NCBI GenBank assembly: GCA_965216335.1
Contig: OZ244154.1
Span: 1,116,001-1,180,000, forward strand
Length of the DNA: 64,000 bases
Direction: 5' to 3'
Source: JAHEJE01 sp965216335
GTDB taxonomy: Bacteria; Pseudomonadota; Alphaproteobacteria; Rhizobiales; Aestuariivirgaceae
Made by a program: the position numbers and the translations under genes. The notes below the pieces were generated by a model. It was given only the letters and a program-made list of their open reading frames with translations. It searched no databases and was not told where the DNA came from. Below, piece after piece: positions 26,248 through 36,710 of this stretch (positions within the stretch are counted from its first letter, which is position 1; every line of letters starts with the position of its first letter).

Positions 26248-26847
26248 ATGGCAAGGCGGGCGATCGAGAACCGCGATGAACTGGGCAGCGCCCTGATCGA
26301 TGAAGCCCAATCGGTGATCGAGCAGCATGGCGCGGATGCCCTGACGGCGCGCGGCCTGGCCAAGGCGCTGAACATTTCCGTCGGCACGGTCTACAACGTG
26401 CACGGCAGCATGGACGACCTGGTCGAACAGGTGAACGCCCGCACCCTGGCGCGCCTGCAGCAAGACATCGCCGAGATCGATCTGTCCGCCGGCAGCGTCA
26501 GCGACGTTCTGGAGGAGTTCGCCACCCGGTACATGGATTACGTGCAGCGCAACCGCAATCTGTGGGCGGTATTGTTCGAAGGAAAGCTCGCCGAGAGCGC
26601 TCAAGCCAACCAGGTGCGCATTGACCGCCTGTTCGGGTTTCTCGAACAGGCCCTCGAACCGGTTGCGCCGGACCCGGCGGTGCGCGCCAAGTCGGCCCGG
26701 GTGCTGTGGGCCAGCGTGCATGGCCTCATGCAGATGGCCTTTACCGGCCGCCTGCAGGTCCTGAAGATCGACGACGTCCAATCCGTCGTCCGCCACGCCA
26801 TCGCCTGCCACCTGGCCGGGCTGGAGACGCTGCCGTCACAGGATTGA
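26248..26847 (+). CDS. TetR family transcriptional regulator
   Basis: This protein has about 199 residues. The N-terminal helix-turn-helix reads ALTARGLAKALNISVGTVYNVHGSMDDLVEQV (residues 32-63), and a C-terminal ligand and dimer domain has the TetR_C pattern (YVQRNRNLWAVLFEGKL, ARVLWASVHGLMQMAF). ATG 26248 is preferred, with GGGGAGAG upstream; an earlier GTG at 26161 would add 29 unlikely residues. It is divergent from the VIT/vWA-rhombosortase operon and is the obvious candidate repressor for it through the TGAAC/GTTCA palindromes. Confidence 0.9.
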   Translation: MARRAIENRDELGSALIDEAQSVIEQHGADALTARGLAKALNISVGTVYNVHGSMDDLVEQVNARTLARLQQDIAEIDLSAGSVSDVLEEFATRYMDYVQRNRNLWAVLFEGKLAESAQANQVRIDRLFGFLEQALEPVAPDPAVRAKSARVLWASVHGLMQMAFTGRLQVLKIDDVQSVVRHAIACHLAGLETLPSQD

Positions 26848-26961
26848 GCCGGCGCAGTCGGAAGCGGACGTCGCACCCCTGCCCTGCCGTCTGGCCATCG
26901 CGCAATGTGCGTGATAAACCGGCGTCATCCCGTTCAACGCTTGCCGCCAGGACCGTTCCCG

Positions 26962-28353
<1,392 letters not shown>

Positions 28354-28357
28354 CGCC

Positions 28358-28543
28358 ATGGCCGAGATCGTCAACCTGCGCCGGCACCGCAAACGCAAGG
28401 CGCGCCAGGCCAAGGCCGACAAGGCTGAGCAGAACCGCTTGAGCCACGGACGGGGCAAGGCCGAAAAGCAGGCCACACGGGCCAACCGCGCCCTGGACGA
28501 CAAACGCCTTGCCGGCCACAGGCTGACCGACGCCGATGACTGA
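28358..28543 (+). CDS. DUF4169 family protein
   Basis: This very basic 61-residue protein is mostly helical and has the start MAEIVNLRRHRKRKARQAKA, which defines DUF4169. Function is unknown. It lies 4 bp after fumC and overlaps the RHH gene by 8 bp. The constant linkage to fumC and an RHH protein suggests a role tied to that regulator or to RNA/DNA binding. Confidence 0.85.
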   Translation: MAEIVNLRRHRKRKARQAKADKAEQNRLSHGRGKAEKQATRANRALDDKRLAGHRLTDADD

Positions 28544-28787
28544 TCCGGGAAACGGCAAGCCGCGCAAACGTTCGCTGACCATCGCCGGCCACCGGACGAG
28601 CATCTCGCTTGAGGCTGAATTCTGGGACGCCCTGAAGGCCATCGCCGTGACCCGGGGCCGGACCCTGCCGGGCCTAGTCAGCGAAGTCGACGCCGCCCGC
28701 GGCACCCGCAACCTGTCCAGCGCCCTCAGGGTGCACGTCCTGCAGCACCTGCAGCGTCAGTCGAACGGCAGCGTGAATCCGTCGTGA
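28536..28787 (+). CDS. Ribbon-helix-helix domain protein
   Basis: This 83-residue protein has the pattern of the RHH_4 family: a beta-strand (RTSISLEAEFWDALKAIAV), then TLPGLVSEVD and SSALRVHVLQHL, with basic ends. It is a likely DNA-binding dimer. It overlaps DUF4169 by 8 bp and is the last gene of the fumC operon. The target is unknown; self-regulation is possible. Confidence 0.85.
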   Translation: MTDPGNGKPRKRSLTIAGHRTSISLEAEFWDALKAIAVTRGRTLPGLVSEVDAARGTRNLSSALRVHVLQHLQRQSNGSVNPS

Positions 28788-28846
28788 GATACCCGAGCTG
28801 GGAAACCGTTGCCATATCAGCCCGGTACATGCGCACTGTTGTCAAG

Positions 28847-29114
28847 CTAGAGCCTTTTTTGACAATACCGAGCCATTTGACCGGCTTTTCGCGTTTGCTG
28901 GCAAGGCAGGCGGCGTGCCGTGGTCTGGTTGACCACAAGTGCCGCCTAACGCTGTCCAGCGAGCGCGAAAGGCCGGCCTTCGGTGGGACAAATTCGCCCA
29001 TCCGGTGCGCCATGCCGCTTGCCCGATGCACCACATCGCGCGGCGCGCCATGGCTTGCCGGGCTGAACGAATTTGACCCATCAAATGGCTCGGTATTGTC
29101 AAAAAAGGCTCTAG
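28847..29114. mobile_element. Structured MITE-like element with 34-bp perfect terminal inverted repeats (E2)
   Basis: The 268-bp element has 34-bp termini, 28847-28880 and 29081-29114, that are exact reverse complements (outer CTAGAGCC, inner CCATTTGA). It carries no open reading frame of note. Inside, nested complementary arms GGCGGC/GCCGCC (28909-28914 and 28941-28946) and GTGGTC/GACCAC (28920-28925 and 28931-28936) are enclosed by TTTCGCG...CGCGAAA. A homologous element with different stem sequences lies at 51013-51275. It abuts the MITE copy at 29115 and seems to have replaced its left end. Confidence 0.8.
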
Positions 29115-29354
29115 CATTGGGTAAAAGCAAATTTCTTCTATTGTATCGGATAGTTGCATGCACCCAAAAAAGCTTTGACATGACTTCGGGTATGGCTCCA
29201 ATGCATTCCCTCCCCTAGAAAAGGGGAGGGTTAGGGTGGGGATTGATGGCGGTTCAAGGGATTGAAATCGTTGCCGAATTGCACCGCCATCAACCCCCAT
29301 CCCGACCTTCCCCCTTTTCTGGGGGAAGGCGCATTCATCGCTAGATCGGACAGC
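29115..29354 (+). mobile_element. REP-targeting MITE family, copy B lacking its left terminus
   Basis: The sequence matches the complete copy at 39988 from CATTGGG onward: ATTTCTTCTATTGTATC, ATAGTTGCATGCACC, the CCCTCCCC-tagaaaa-GGGGAGGG hairpin, the GATGGCGGT...CACCGCCATC stem, and the right end GATCGGACAGC. The left terminal repeat is absent and the E2 element sits exactly there. No REP flank is visible. Together with E2 it fills the 611-bp gap between the RHH gene and asmA. Confidence 0.8.
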
Positions 29355-29398
29355 GCCCGGTACACACGTCAGAAAAGAGGAGCGCCGGCACTGCCCGA

Positions 29399-32300
29399 TC
29401 AACGCCTGTCGATTTCTTTTAGGCCGCGACTACGCTTAGGCTTTGGCGAAACCTCCGGCACAATGATCTGTGGCAGAGGTTCGAGGACCACGGGCTCACT
29501 TCCGGCGGGCAAACCGTCCGACGATTGAGAAACACCGCCCGCGACGGTCTCGACCGGCTTTTGCTCAGGTATCGGCACGATTTCAACCGGTGCCGGCTCG
29601 GCTCCCGCCGAGGACGTGGCGCGGCGGATGTGTTTTTCCAGCCGGGTGCGTGATACCGCTTCTTCCAGCGCCCGGCGCTGTTCCTCCTCGGCCAGCGCCC
29701 GGGCCAGTTCATCGGCCTTGCGCTTCTGCTCATCGATCCGGCGCTGCTTTTCAAGTTCTTCGGCAAGGCGCCGCGCCTCGGCTTCCGCCGCCTCACGCGC
29801 CGCGACCTCGCGCGCCAGGCGTTCAGCCGCCGCCTTGCGCCGCGCCTCTTCCGCCGCCCGGCGCCGGGCCCTGGCTGCATCTTCGAGCTGCTGCAGCACC
29901 TGCTCGCGCTCAAACCGGGCTTCCTGCCGGAACAGCCGCTCCTCCTCGCGCTGCAGGGCTTCGAGCTTGCTCATACCCTCCAGCAGCACGTTGACGCCGA
30001 CGAACGACTTCATGGACGCAACGTCGCGCGACGCCGATAGCGCCCGGTGCGGCCCGGCATAGGCGATCTCGAATGGCGGCAGGTCCTTGATCGCATCGGA
30101 CTGCAGCAGCGCCGACACATCGATCTCGCCGCTCGGCAGGTCGACCACCGCCCGCAGCTTGCCGCTGGTCCGGCCGCTGGCGACCGCGAAATCGCCGAAC
30201 CGCATGATCCCGGCATCCAGCTTGACGTCTCCACCGCCGTCACCGAATGGCAGCGTTCCGGCTGCGAGCTGCGACTTCACCAGACCGTCAAAGCCCCCGG
30301 CGTCCTCCAGTTCGCCGAGCCCGCGAACAAACTCCGCCACCCCGGCGCCATGCAGCACGCCGCCGGCAACGCTGTACTTGCCGCTCCCGGCCATCGCCGA
30401 CAGCACTCCGGCCGGACTGCGCCCCGCTCCGGTGAACGATACCGACAGGTCAGCCTGTCCCGAAACCGCCTGCCCGCCGCCGGAGGTTTGCAAGACCTTC
30501 TTCAGATCAAGACCGGCGGAAAAAGTCCCGGTCACCTGCACGTCGTGCGAACGCCGCTTGAACACCGCTTCGCCCTCGGCCGCGCGGTCGCCGCCAAGCT
30601 GGCCGGAAAACGACACCGAGACCTGTTCGCCGTCATCCTCAAGGGTAACCGCCGCCTTCTGCACGTTCATCTGCGGCAGGACCGACAGCCGCCCGGCGGC
30701 GATCTCGGCCTTCAGTGCAAACAGCCCATTGTCCGACGGCGCAAAGCCGGTCTGCAATCCATCGCCCGCCCCGGTGCCACGGGCAAACAGCCGCGTCCCG
30801 AGCAACCAGCCCAGATCCAATCGTCCGGACTGGCCCTTCAGTTCGACACGTGGCCCGGCCCCTGAAGCGAACACCAGACCGGCATCGCCACTGAACGATG
30901 TTCCTGCCAGTGTCCCGTTGATGTCGCTGTATTCCGCCCCGGCCCGGTCGAGCCGCAATCGCCCTTCCGCCGACAGCACTTGCGCCAGCGGCCCCAGCTC
31001 GCCCGCCGGAAATCCCAGCGCGGCGTAGAGTTCCTGTGCACGCTCGGCCAGAACTGCCAATCGCCCCTCGGCAAACGCGGCGCCATCGCGCTTTGCGCCC
31101 ACTTTGCCGGCATACTGCACCGCCGTACCGAGCGCTTCGGCGGTCGCCGACGCCGTCAGCCCCTCGCCCGGCACGCCCTTCGCCTTGACGCTCACGGAAA
31201 ACGCCGACTGCCCATCGCCGAACAGTTCAAGGCCTGCCAGGCTGGCCGCCGCGCGCACGTCGCCGCCTGCCAGTTCGGCGGTAAGCTCAACGGTGCCCTC
31301 GTCCCAGCGCCGGGCTTCGCCCTTGAACGTACCATCCGCCTCGACATGCGAGGGCCCGGCTTCACCACGCAACCGCAGCGACCCTGTGGTCTCCCCGCCA
31401 TGCGTCTCCGCCTGCCCGTTGACCCGGACATCGAGGCCGCCGAGCCGCGCCACCCAGGCCGGTTCGTTGCGCGCATTGCGCGGGATCACCCCGAACAGCC
31501 GCAACAGCCCGCGCGGGTCCGGCGCCTTGATATCAGCACGCAGAGCGCCGGACACACCGTCATCCGGAAAGCCCAGCAGGCCGGCCACGTCGAGCCGGGC
31601 CCCTCCTACCTCTCCGATTTCCACGGTGCGCAGTTCCACGCCATCCTCATCGGCCCCAACGTCGATTGCGATATCGCGCGCCGACACGCCGTGCAGATCG
31701 AGCCGGTCGGCCTGCACCGTCAGTTGCAGTTCGCCCTGCGCCATGGCAGCGGCAATCAGGTCGACCGCCCCGGTCAGCGCACCGCTCTCCACCGCACCGA
31801 CGGTCATCCCGCGCGGCGCATAGCGGTCCACATTCAGGCTGTCGGCCACCAGCCTGAGCGCCACGCCGGGCTTTTCGCCGCGCGCCAGCCGCAGTTCACC
31901 AAGACCGGATGTATCATCGAGGGTGTAGCGCTCCGCCGAAAATCGCAGGCTCTCGCCGGTGATGTCGAATGCCCCCTTGAGCGCCAGCCTGCCGCGCGCA
32001 CCTGTCCACACGGCGCCGATCTCGTCGCGATATCCCGGCACCGCCCAGATCGCGAAATCACGCAGCGACACAGAATTGAGGTCGAAATGTCCGGCAAACT
32101 GTTGTTTGCCGGCGCCGGGGAGAAACATCCCGCGCAGCCGGCCCGTCGTCTGACCCGGCATCGATGCCTGAAACTGCCTGACCACCAACCGGTCGCGCTC
32201 GGCACTGCCGACCGTAACCACGCCATCCAGCGTCTCGCCGCCGAACCGCAAGCTGGTGATGAACAGCTCATACTCGGCGGAAAAGCCGTCCGGCATCTGC

Positions 32301-33349
32301 GCCAGCACATCCGACACAGCCGTGGCCAACTGGCCGCCATACAGCACCTCGCGGCCACGGGCGCCCGTCATCCCGTCAACATCGATCGACGCCGCCTTCA
32401 GCTGCGTCTTCAGCTTGATCCGGCTGCCGAGCTCGATCTCGGCCGCACCGGTGATCAGGTTCCCGGCGTCGCTCGCGTCATCCGGCGCAATCTCGATCTT
32501 GCCGAGCTTGACCGTATCGAAGGTCGCGGACACATCGGCGCTCATCGCCATCGGGCGCAGGTCCAGTTCGGTATCCGAGCGCCCGTCGCGGGACTTGGCC
32601 GGACGCACCTTGAGCCGCCCGGTGATCGTATCATCAGTATGCGCGATCCCGTCGAACACATAAGCCAGCCCGGCATCGTCCTCGGGCGCAACCCGCACGG
32701 CAAATCGCAGCGGCTGGCCCTGGCGCAGCTTGCCGGTCGACATGCCGATCGACAGCCGCTCGCCGCCATAGGACGCCAGCCCGCGCAGCCGCCAGGGACC
32801 GTCGAGGCCCGGCGCCGAAACGGTCGCATCAAGCTCCTGGATGCGCGCCGCCCCGCCGCGGCGGGCATCGCCGAGGATCACCGTTCCGTTGCGCAGCTCC
32901 AGCGCCTCAAGCGAGACCTTTTCCAGATCGATCAATTCCGACAGCTCGTCGACCGGATCGAGCGCCCAGGTGCCCTTGCCGCGCGCCAGCCGCTCGAATG
33001 AAAACACCGGCTCGTCAACCCGTACCGACTGCACCGCCACCTTGCCGGACATCAGCTGCACCAGCCCGAAGCCAACCGTCACTTCGCCTGTCCGCAGCAA
33101 ATCGGGCGTCGCAGCACCCGGCGGATTGGCGATGCGCACGTCTTTCAACCGCAAACGCGGCCAGGGAAACAGCCGCGCCTCGACCGCACCGGCAATCGTC
33201 ACCTCGCGCCCGGTCACCCGTTTTCCGTAATCCTCGATATCGGCCCGGTAGCGCGTCCAGTCCATGAACGGCGGCACCGCGATCGCCAGCCCGGCAATGG
33301 CAATCAGCAGGATGCCCAGATAGAGGAGCGGAGATTTCCAGGCGCTCAT
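29399..33349 (-). CDS. AsmA family protein with C-terminal coiled coil
   Basis: This 1316-residue protein has an N-terminal membrane anchor (residues 8-27, LLYLGILLIAIAGLAIAVPP). A typical AsmA start follows (FMDWTRYRADIEDYGKRVTGREVTIAGAVEARLFPWPRLRLKDVRIANPPG), then a long repetitive beta-rich periplasmic body. The AsmA_2-like region includes VQVTGTFSAGLDLKKVLQ and MAGSGKYSVAGGVLHGAGVAEFVRGL. After about residue 1110 it switches to a charged helix rich in Glu/Arg/Ala (coiled coil) and a Pro/Val-rich tail. AsmA-like proteins are thought to carry phospholipids to the outer membrane. It stands alone between repeats and the lactate dehydrogenase-like gene. Confidence 0.9.
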   Translation of the reverse strand: MSAWKSPLLYLGILLIAIAGLAIAVPPFMDWTRYRADIEDYGKRVTGREVTIAGAVEARLFPWPRLRLKDVRIANPPGAATPDLLRTGEVTVGFGLVQLMSGKVAVQSVRVDEPVFSFERLARGKGTWALDPVDELSELIDLEKVSLEALELRNGTVILGDARRGGAARIQELDATVSAPGLDGPWRLRGLASYGGERLSIGMSTGKLRQGQPLRFAVRVAPEDDAGLAYVFDGIAHTDDTITGRLKVRPAKSRDGRSDTELDLRPMAMSADVSATFDTVKLGKIEIAPDDASDAGNLITGAAEIELGSRIKLKTQLKAASIDVDGMTGARGREVLYGGQLATAVSDVLAQMPDGFSAEYELFITSLRFGGETLDGVVTVGSAERDRLVVRQFQASMPGQTTGRLRGMFLPGAGKQQFAGHFDLNSVSLRDFAIWAVPGYRDEIGAVWTGARGRLALKGAFDITGESLRFSAERYTLDDTSGLGELRLARGEKPGVALRLVADSLNVDRYAPRGMTVGAVESGALTGAVDLIAAAMAQGELQLTVQADRLDLHGVSARDIAIDVGADEDGVELRTVEIGEVGGARLDVAGLLGFPDDGVSGALRADIKAPDPRGLLRLFGVIPRNARNEPAWVARLGGLDVRVNGQAETHGGETTGSLRLRGEAGPSHVEADGTFKGEARRWDEGTVELTAELAGGDVRAAASLAGLELFGDGQSAFSVSVKAKGVPGEGLTASATAEALGTAVQYAGKVGAKRDGAAFAEGRLAVLAERAQELYAALGFPAGELGPLAQVLSAEGRLRLDRAGAEYSDINGTLAGTSFSGDAGLVFASGAGPRVELKGQSGRLDLGWLLGTRLFARGTGAGDGLQTGFAPSDNGLFALKAEIAAGRLSVLPQMNVQKAAVTLEDDGEQVSVSFSGQLGGDRAAEGEAVFKRRSHDVQVTGTFSAGLDLKKVLQTSGGGQAVSGQADLSVSFTGAGRSPAGVLSAMAGSGKYSVAGGVLHGAGVAEFVRGLGELEDAGGFDGLVKSQLAAGTLPFGDGGGDVKLDAGIMRFGDFAVASGRTSGKLRAVVDLPSGEIDVSALLQSDAIKDLPPFEIAYAGPHRALSASRDVASMKSFVGVNVLLEGMSKLEALQREEERLFRQEARFEREQVLQQLEDAARARRRAAEEARRKAAAERLAREVAAREAAEAEARRLAEELEKQRRIDEQKRKADELARALAEEEQRRALEEAVSRTRLEKHIRRATSSAGAEPAPVEIVPIPEQKPVETVAGGVSQSSDGLPAGSEPVVLEPLPQIIVPEVSPKPKRSRGLKEIDRR

Positions 33350-33413
33350 GGCAGGCTACAGTCCTCCGGGGCACATCCTGGGCAATTGCAATCCATGGCT
33401 TGCGTCATCTACC

Positions 33414-34811
33414 TCACAACCGCACGATCTTGCCGGGATTCATGATGTTCTCTGGGTCGATCGCCGTCTTGATCGCCCGCATCACCGACAGGCCGGCACC
33501 ATGCTCGGCCTCCATGAACTTCATCTTGCCCTGCCCGACGCCGTGTTCGCCGGTCGAGGTGCCGTCCATGGCGATGGCGCGCAGAATCAGGCGTTCATAG
33601 AATGCCGTAACATTGGCATACTCATCCGGGTCATCGCGATCACAAAACAGCACGACATGGAAATTTCCATCGCCGACATGGCCGAGGATCGGCGCGAACA
33701 GCCCCGCCTCCTCCGCTTCCCGCTGGGTTTCGGCCACACATTCCGCCAGCCGCGAAATCGGCACGCAGACGTCGGTCGCGAACGCCGCCTTGCCCGGCAC
33801 CATGTCCTTGACCGCCCAGAATGCATCGTGGCGCGCCTGCCACAGCCGGTTGCGGTCTTCGGTTCTGGTCACCCATTCAAAGCCGCTGCCGCCGGCCTCG
33901 GCCGCGATTTCGCCGAACAGCTCCGACTGCTCGCGGGTGCCGGCCTCGGTGCCGTGAAACTCCAGGAACAGCGTCGGCGCCACCTCCAGATCGAGCTTGG
34001 CATAGCTGTTGACGGCCTTGATGTGCGCCTCGTCGAGCAACTCGATCCGCGCCACCGGGATACCGAGCTGGATGGTGGCGATAACCGACTGGCAGGCCGC
34101 CTCGACGCTGGGAAACCGGCACACCGCCGCAGCGATCGAATCGGGGATGCCATACAGCCTGAGCCCGATCTCCGTGATCACCCCCAGCGTGCCCTCCGAA
34201 CCGACCATCAGCCGCGTCAGGTCGTAGCCGGCCGAGGACTTCTTGGCCCGCTTGGCCGTATGCACCACTTCGCCGTTCGGCATCACCACGCTCAGGTTGA
34301 GAACATTTTCGCGCATCGTGCCATAGCGCACCGCGTTGGTGCCCGAGGCTCGCGTAGCCGTCATGCCGCCGATGCTGGCATCGGCACCAGGATCGATGGG
34401 AAAGAACAGCCCGGTATCGCGCAGGTACTCGTTGAGCTGCTTGCGGGTGACGCCGGCCTCGACCCGGCAGTCGAGATCGGCCTGGTTGACCTCAATGATC
34501 CGGTTCATTCCCGACAGATCGATCGAAACCCCGCCGAGCGGGGCCGAAATATGCCCCTCCAGCGACGTCCCGGTGCCGTACGGGATCACCGGCACGTTGT
34601 ACTTGGCGCAGATCGAAACCGCCCTTTGCACCTCCTCGCCGTTTTCCACGAAGGCAACGGCATCGGGCGGACTGCCCGGGTTCCAGGTCAGATCGTCGCC
34701 ATGCTGCTGGCGCACGCTGGCCGCCGTGGACAGCCGGTCGCCCAGCAACTCGGCCAGTTCCGATATCGCCAGCGGGACACTGTTTCGCTTGCTGCCTGCA
34801 GGTTGTGCCAT
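33414..34811 (-). CDS. FAD-linked oxidase, D-lactate dehydrogenase-like
   Basis: This 465-residue protein has the FAD_binding_4 pattern (VPVIPYGTGTSLEGHISAPLGGVSIDLSGMNRI, and DPGADASIGGMTATRASGTNAVRYGTMRENVL). The C-terminal oxidase domain has the substrate/metal ligands HVGDGNFHV and GEHGVGQGK. This matches D-lactate dehydrogenase (cytochrome) and glycolate oxidase GlcD. ATG 34811 has CGGAG five bases upstream; a GTG at 34856 is also open. It is divergent from the thioesterase gene. D-lactate is the likeliest substrate, but a related 2-hydroxyacid is possible. Confidence 0.9.
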   Translation of the reverse strand: MAQPAGSKRNSVPLAISELAELLGDRLSTAASVRQQHGDDLTWNPGSPPDAVAFVENGEEVQRAVSICAKYNVPVIPYGTGTSLEGHISAPLGGVSIDLSGMNRIIEVNQADLDCRVEAGVTRKQLNEYLRDTGLFFPIDPGADASIGGMTATRASGTNAVRYGTMRENVLNLSVVMPNGEVVHTAKRAKKSSAGYDLTRLMVGSEGTLGVITEIGLRLYGIPDSIAAAVCRFPSVEAACQSVIATIQLGIPVARIELLDEAHIKAVNSYAKLDLEVAPTLFLEFHGTEAGTREQSELFGEIAAEAGGSGFEWVTRTEDRNRLWQARHDAFWAVKDMVPGKAAFATDVCVPISRLAECVAETQREAEEAGLFAPILGHVGDGNFHVVLFCDRDDPDEYANVTAFYERLILRAIAMDGTSTGEHGVGQGKMKFMEAEHGAGLSVMRAIKTAIDPENIMNPGKIVRL

Positions 34812-34932
34812 GTCGCTCCGGATATTGCCTGCCGCATCACGCTTTACGGCGACCACACGCCTCTGCTACGTGATTGCCACCATCTATACCACACCGGACC
34901 GCACCGGCGGCAAGACAAACAGGACGAAGTTC

Positions 34933-35424
34933 ATGACCTCCACCAGCACCCCGTTCATTGCCGCCCCGCAGAAGGTCGAAGACCAGTGGATCGACTATAA
35001 CGGCCATTTCAACATGGCCTACTACAATGTGCTGTTCGACCGGGCCTGCGACCAGGCCTTCATGACCGTCGGCCTCGGGCCTGAATATGTCGAGGAAACC
35101 AACTGCTCGTTCTTCACGCTGGAAACCCACGTCACCTATCAGCGCGAGCTGCATGCCGGCGACGAGGTGACGGTGACCGTGCAGATGCTCGACTACGATG
35201 CCAAGCGCATGCACTACTTCCAGGAAATGCACCACGCCACCGAAGGCTGGCTGTCGGCCACCATGGAGGCGATCTGCATGCATGTCGACATGACGGCCAA
35301 GAAGTCGGCACCATTCCCCGACGACATGCGCAACAGGATCGCCGCCATGTACGAGGACCACAAGGATCTCAAGGTGCCGGCCCAGGTCGGCAGACGCATC
35401 GGCATCGTCCGCAAGATCGCCTGA
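34933..35424 (+). CDS. Hotdog-fold thioesterase
   Basis: This 163-residue protein has the 4-hydroxybenzoyl-CoA thioesterase motif DYNGHFNMAYYNVLFDRACDQAF, in which the first Asp is the usual catalytic residue. It most resembles the thioesterase part of carnitine/betainyl-CoA enzymes, so hydrolysis of a short acyl-CoA is likely; the substrate is unproven. ATG 34933 follows AGGACGAAGTTC. The long in-frame extension to 34336 lies over the divergent dehydrogenase gene and is not coding. Confidence 0.88.
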   Translation: MTSTSTPFIAAPQKVEDQWIDYNGHFNMAYYNVLFDRACDQAFMTVGLGPEYVEETNCSFFTLETHVTYQRELHAGDEVTVTVQMLDYDAKRMHYFQEMHHATEGWLSATMEAICMHVDMTAKKSAPFPDDMRNRIAAMYEDHKDLKVPAQVGRRIGIVRKIA

Positions 35425-35468
35425 ACCGCACCCGGAAACGGCGGTAGCGTTTTCCTTCGTTCGGATCA

Positions 35469-35484
35469 TTCACGAAATCGTGAA
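35469..35484. promoter_or_regulatory. Palindrome upstream of TetR gene
   Basis: TTCACGAAATCGTGAA is an inverted repeat with seven-base arms and a two-base spacer, about 95 bp before the TetR start. A TTGACA box follows at 35530-35535. It could be the regulator's own operator, or a short intergenic repeat. Confidence 0.4.
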
Positions 35485-35579
35485 CGTGCAAGATACTGCA
35501 TTTGCTCCCAGAATTTGCATCAATTCACATTGACAAACAGTACGGCCGGGACAATTTTGCCGTTCCGTAAGGAATCGCC

Positions 35580-36161
35580 ATGCCATTCGAAAAGCGTTAC
35601 GACGAACAGCAGGTGCTGGAAAATGCCATGCGCGCTTTCTGGGCCCGCGGCTATGAGGGCACCTCGATCAGTGACCTGACCCGGGCCACCGGGATCAATC
35701 GCGGCAGCATGTACACGGCGTTTGCCGACAAGCGCGACCTGTTCGTGCAGGCGCTGAAACACTACGACCAGACCTGCTGCAAGCCGGTTCTCGACCGTCT
35801 CAGCCAAGACTGCACCCCGCGCGCCGCGCTGCGGAAGTTGTTCGAGGGTGCCGTAGCCGGAGACGGCACCGACGGCAACCCTGCCGGCTGTCTGCTGGTC
35901 AACACGGCCATGGAAATGTCGCCGCACGACGACGACATCCGCGAGTTGGTCAACGACAGCCTTGCTGCAGTACAGGCCAACATCGAGGCGATGATCGTCA
36001 AGGCACAGGCCGCCGGAGAGGTTCCCGCCACCGTCGATCCACACCACACGGCGGCCTCCTTGTTGGGCCTGCTGATCGGGTTGCGCGTTCTGGCCCGCTC
36101 GAACGCCAACCCGGACACGCTTGCCGCCATCGCCGCCCAGGCCATGGCTTTGCTCGACTAG
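35580..36161 (+). CDS. TetR/AcrR family transcriptional regulator
   Basis: This 193-residue protein has an N-terminal helix-turn-helix of standard layout (AMRAFWARGYEGTSISDLTRATGINRGSMYTAFADKRDLFVQALKHY). The C-terminal region contains GCLLVNTAMEMSPHDDDIRELVNDS, the YezE/TetR_C_11-like pattern of regulators of oxidoreductase or efflux genes. ATG 35580 is the first in frame. No gene it might regulate is directly adjacent: the thioesterase is upstream on the same strand and a repeat-rich region lies downstream. Confidence 0.88.
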   Translation: MPFEKRYDEQQVLENAMRAFWARGYEGTSISDLTRATGINRGSMYTAFADKRDLFVQALKHYDQTCCKPVLDRLSQDCTPRAALRKLFEGAVAGDGTDGNPAGCLLVNTAMEMSPHDDDIRELVNDSLAAVQANIEAMIVKAQAAGEVPATVDPHHTAASLLGLLIGLRVLARSNANPDTLAAIAAQAMALLD

Positions 36162-36191
36162 AGGAGAGTTCGGAACAAGAGAGTCTGTTCT

Positions 36192-36290
36192 AAGAGCCTG
36201 ACCGAACAGTTCGTCATTCCTGCGAAGGCCGGAATCCAGGGGCCTATCAACAAGTTCAAGCGCTTGCCACACTGGACCCCGGCCTTCGCC
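36192..36290. repeat. E3-end fragment plus REP-like pair split by a MITE
   Basis: AGAGCCTGACCGAACAGT (about 36193-36210) resembles the terminal repeat of the E3 element at 36711. It is followed by a REP unit, CATTCCTGCGAAGGCCGGAATCCAG (36215-36239). The left half of a second, inverted REP, GGACCCCGGCCTTCGCC, ends at 36290. The other half of that REP (GGGGTGACGCGATGG) lies after 36559, beyond the MITE. Confidence 0.65.
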
Positions 36291-36550
36291 CACTGCTGTC
36301 CGGTTTAGCGATGAATGCTCCTTCCCCCAGAAAGGGGGAAGGTCGGGATGGGGGTTGATGGCGGTGCAATTCGGCAACGATTTCAATCTCTTGCACCGCC
36401 ATCAATCCCCACCCTAACCCTCCCCTTTTCTAGGGGAGAGAATGGCCCGAAGCCAACCTGAAGTCATGTCGGAGCTTGTTGGGGTGCATGCAACTATCCA
36501 ATACAATGGAAGAAATGTGCTTTCACCCAATGTTAAACCGGACAGCAGTG
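36291..36550 (-). mobile_element. REP-targeting MITE family, complete copy C (260 bp)
   Basis: Terminal inverted repeats of 17 bases begin CACTGCTGTCCGG and end CCGGACAGCAGTG. The 260-bp body has the palindromic core (GGGGGAAGG, GATGGCGGT, CACCGCCATC, CCCTCCCC) and no coding frame. It lies in the opposite direction to copies A, B and D. Flanking copies of GCCTTCGCC at 36282-36290 and 36551-36559 look like a target duplication. The insertion point is the centre of a REP palindrome. Confidence 0.85.
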
Positions 36551-36710
36551 GCCTTCGCCGGGGTGACGCGATGGCTCGCAACAGTTTCGTGCCTACCCCT
36601 GGAGCCTTTCTTGAAAATACCGAGCCGTTTGATGGATCAAACCTGAGCGGCACTTGCAAGCGGGCTGGCAGGTAATACAATCCTCACGATAATCCGCCAG
36701 ACTTCCCTAT
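36551..36710. repeat. Right half of split REP and a fragment of the E2 element
   Basis: The REP resumes with GCCTTCGCCGGGGTGACG at 36551. From about 36601 to 36643, GGAGCCTTTCTTGAAAATACC and GAGCCGTTTGATGGATCAAA are a degraded copy of the terminal repeat of E2 (28847). Nothing coding was seen here. Confidence 0.6.

Noticed and set aside
30980..33001. 673-codon open frame on the plus strand
   Set aside because: Antisense to asmA, whose domain pattern and start are convincing.
34336..34932. N-terminal extension of the thioesterase
   Set aside because: It lies antisense to the lactate dehydrogenase-like gene, and the family start is at 34933 with a ribosome site.
35440..35580. tRNA or small RNA before the TetR gene
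   Set aside because: The palindrome is short and no cloverleaf or T-arm sequence could be found.
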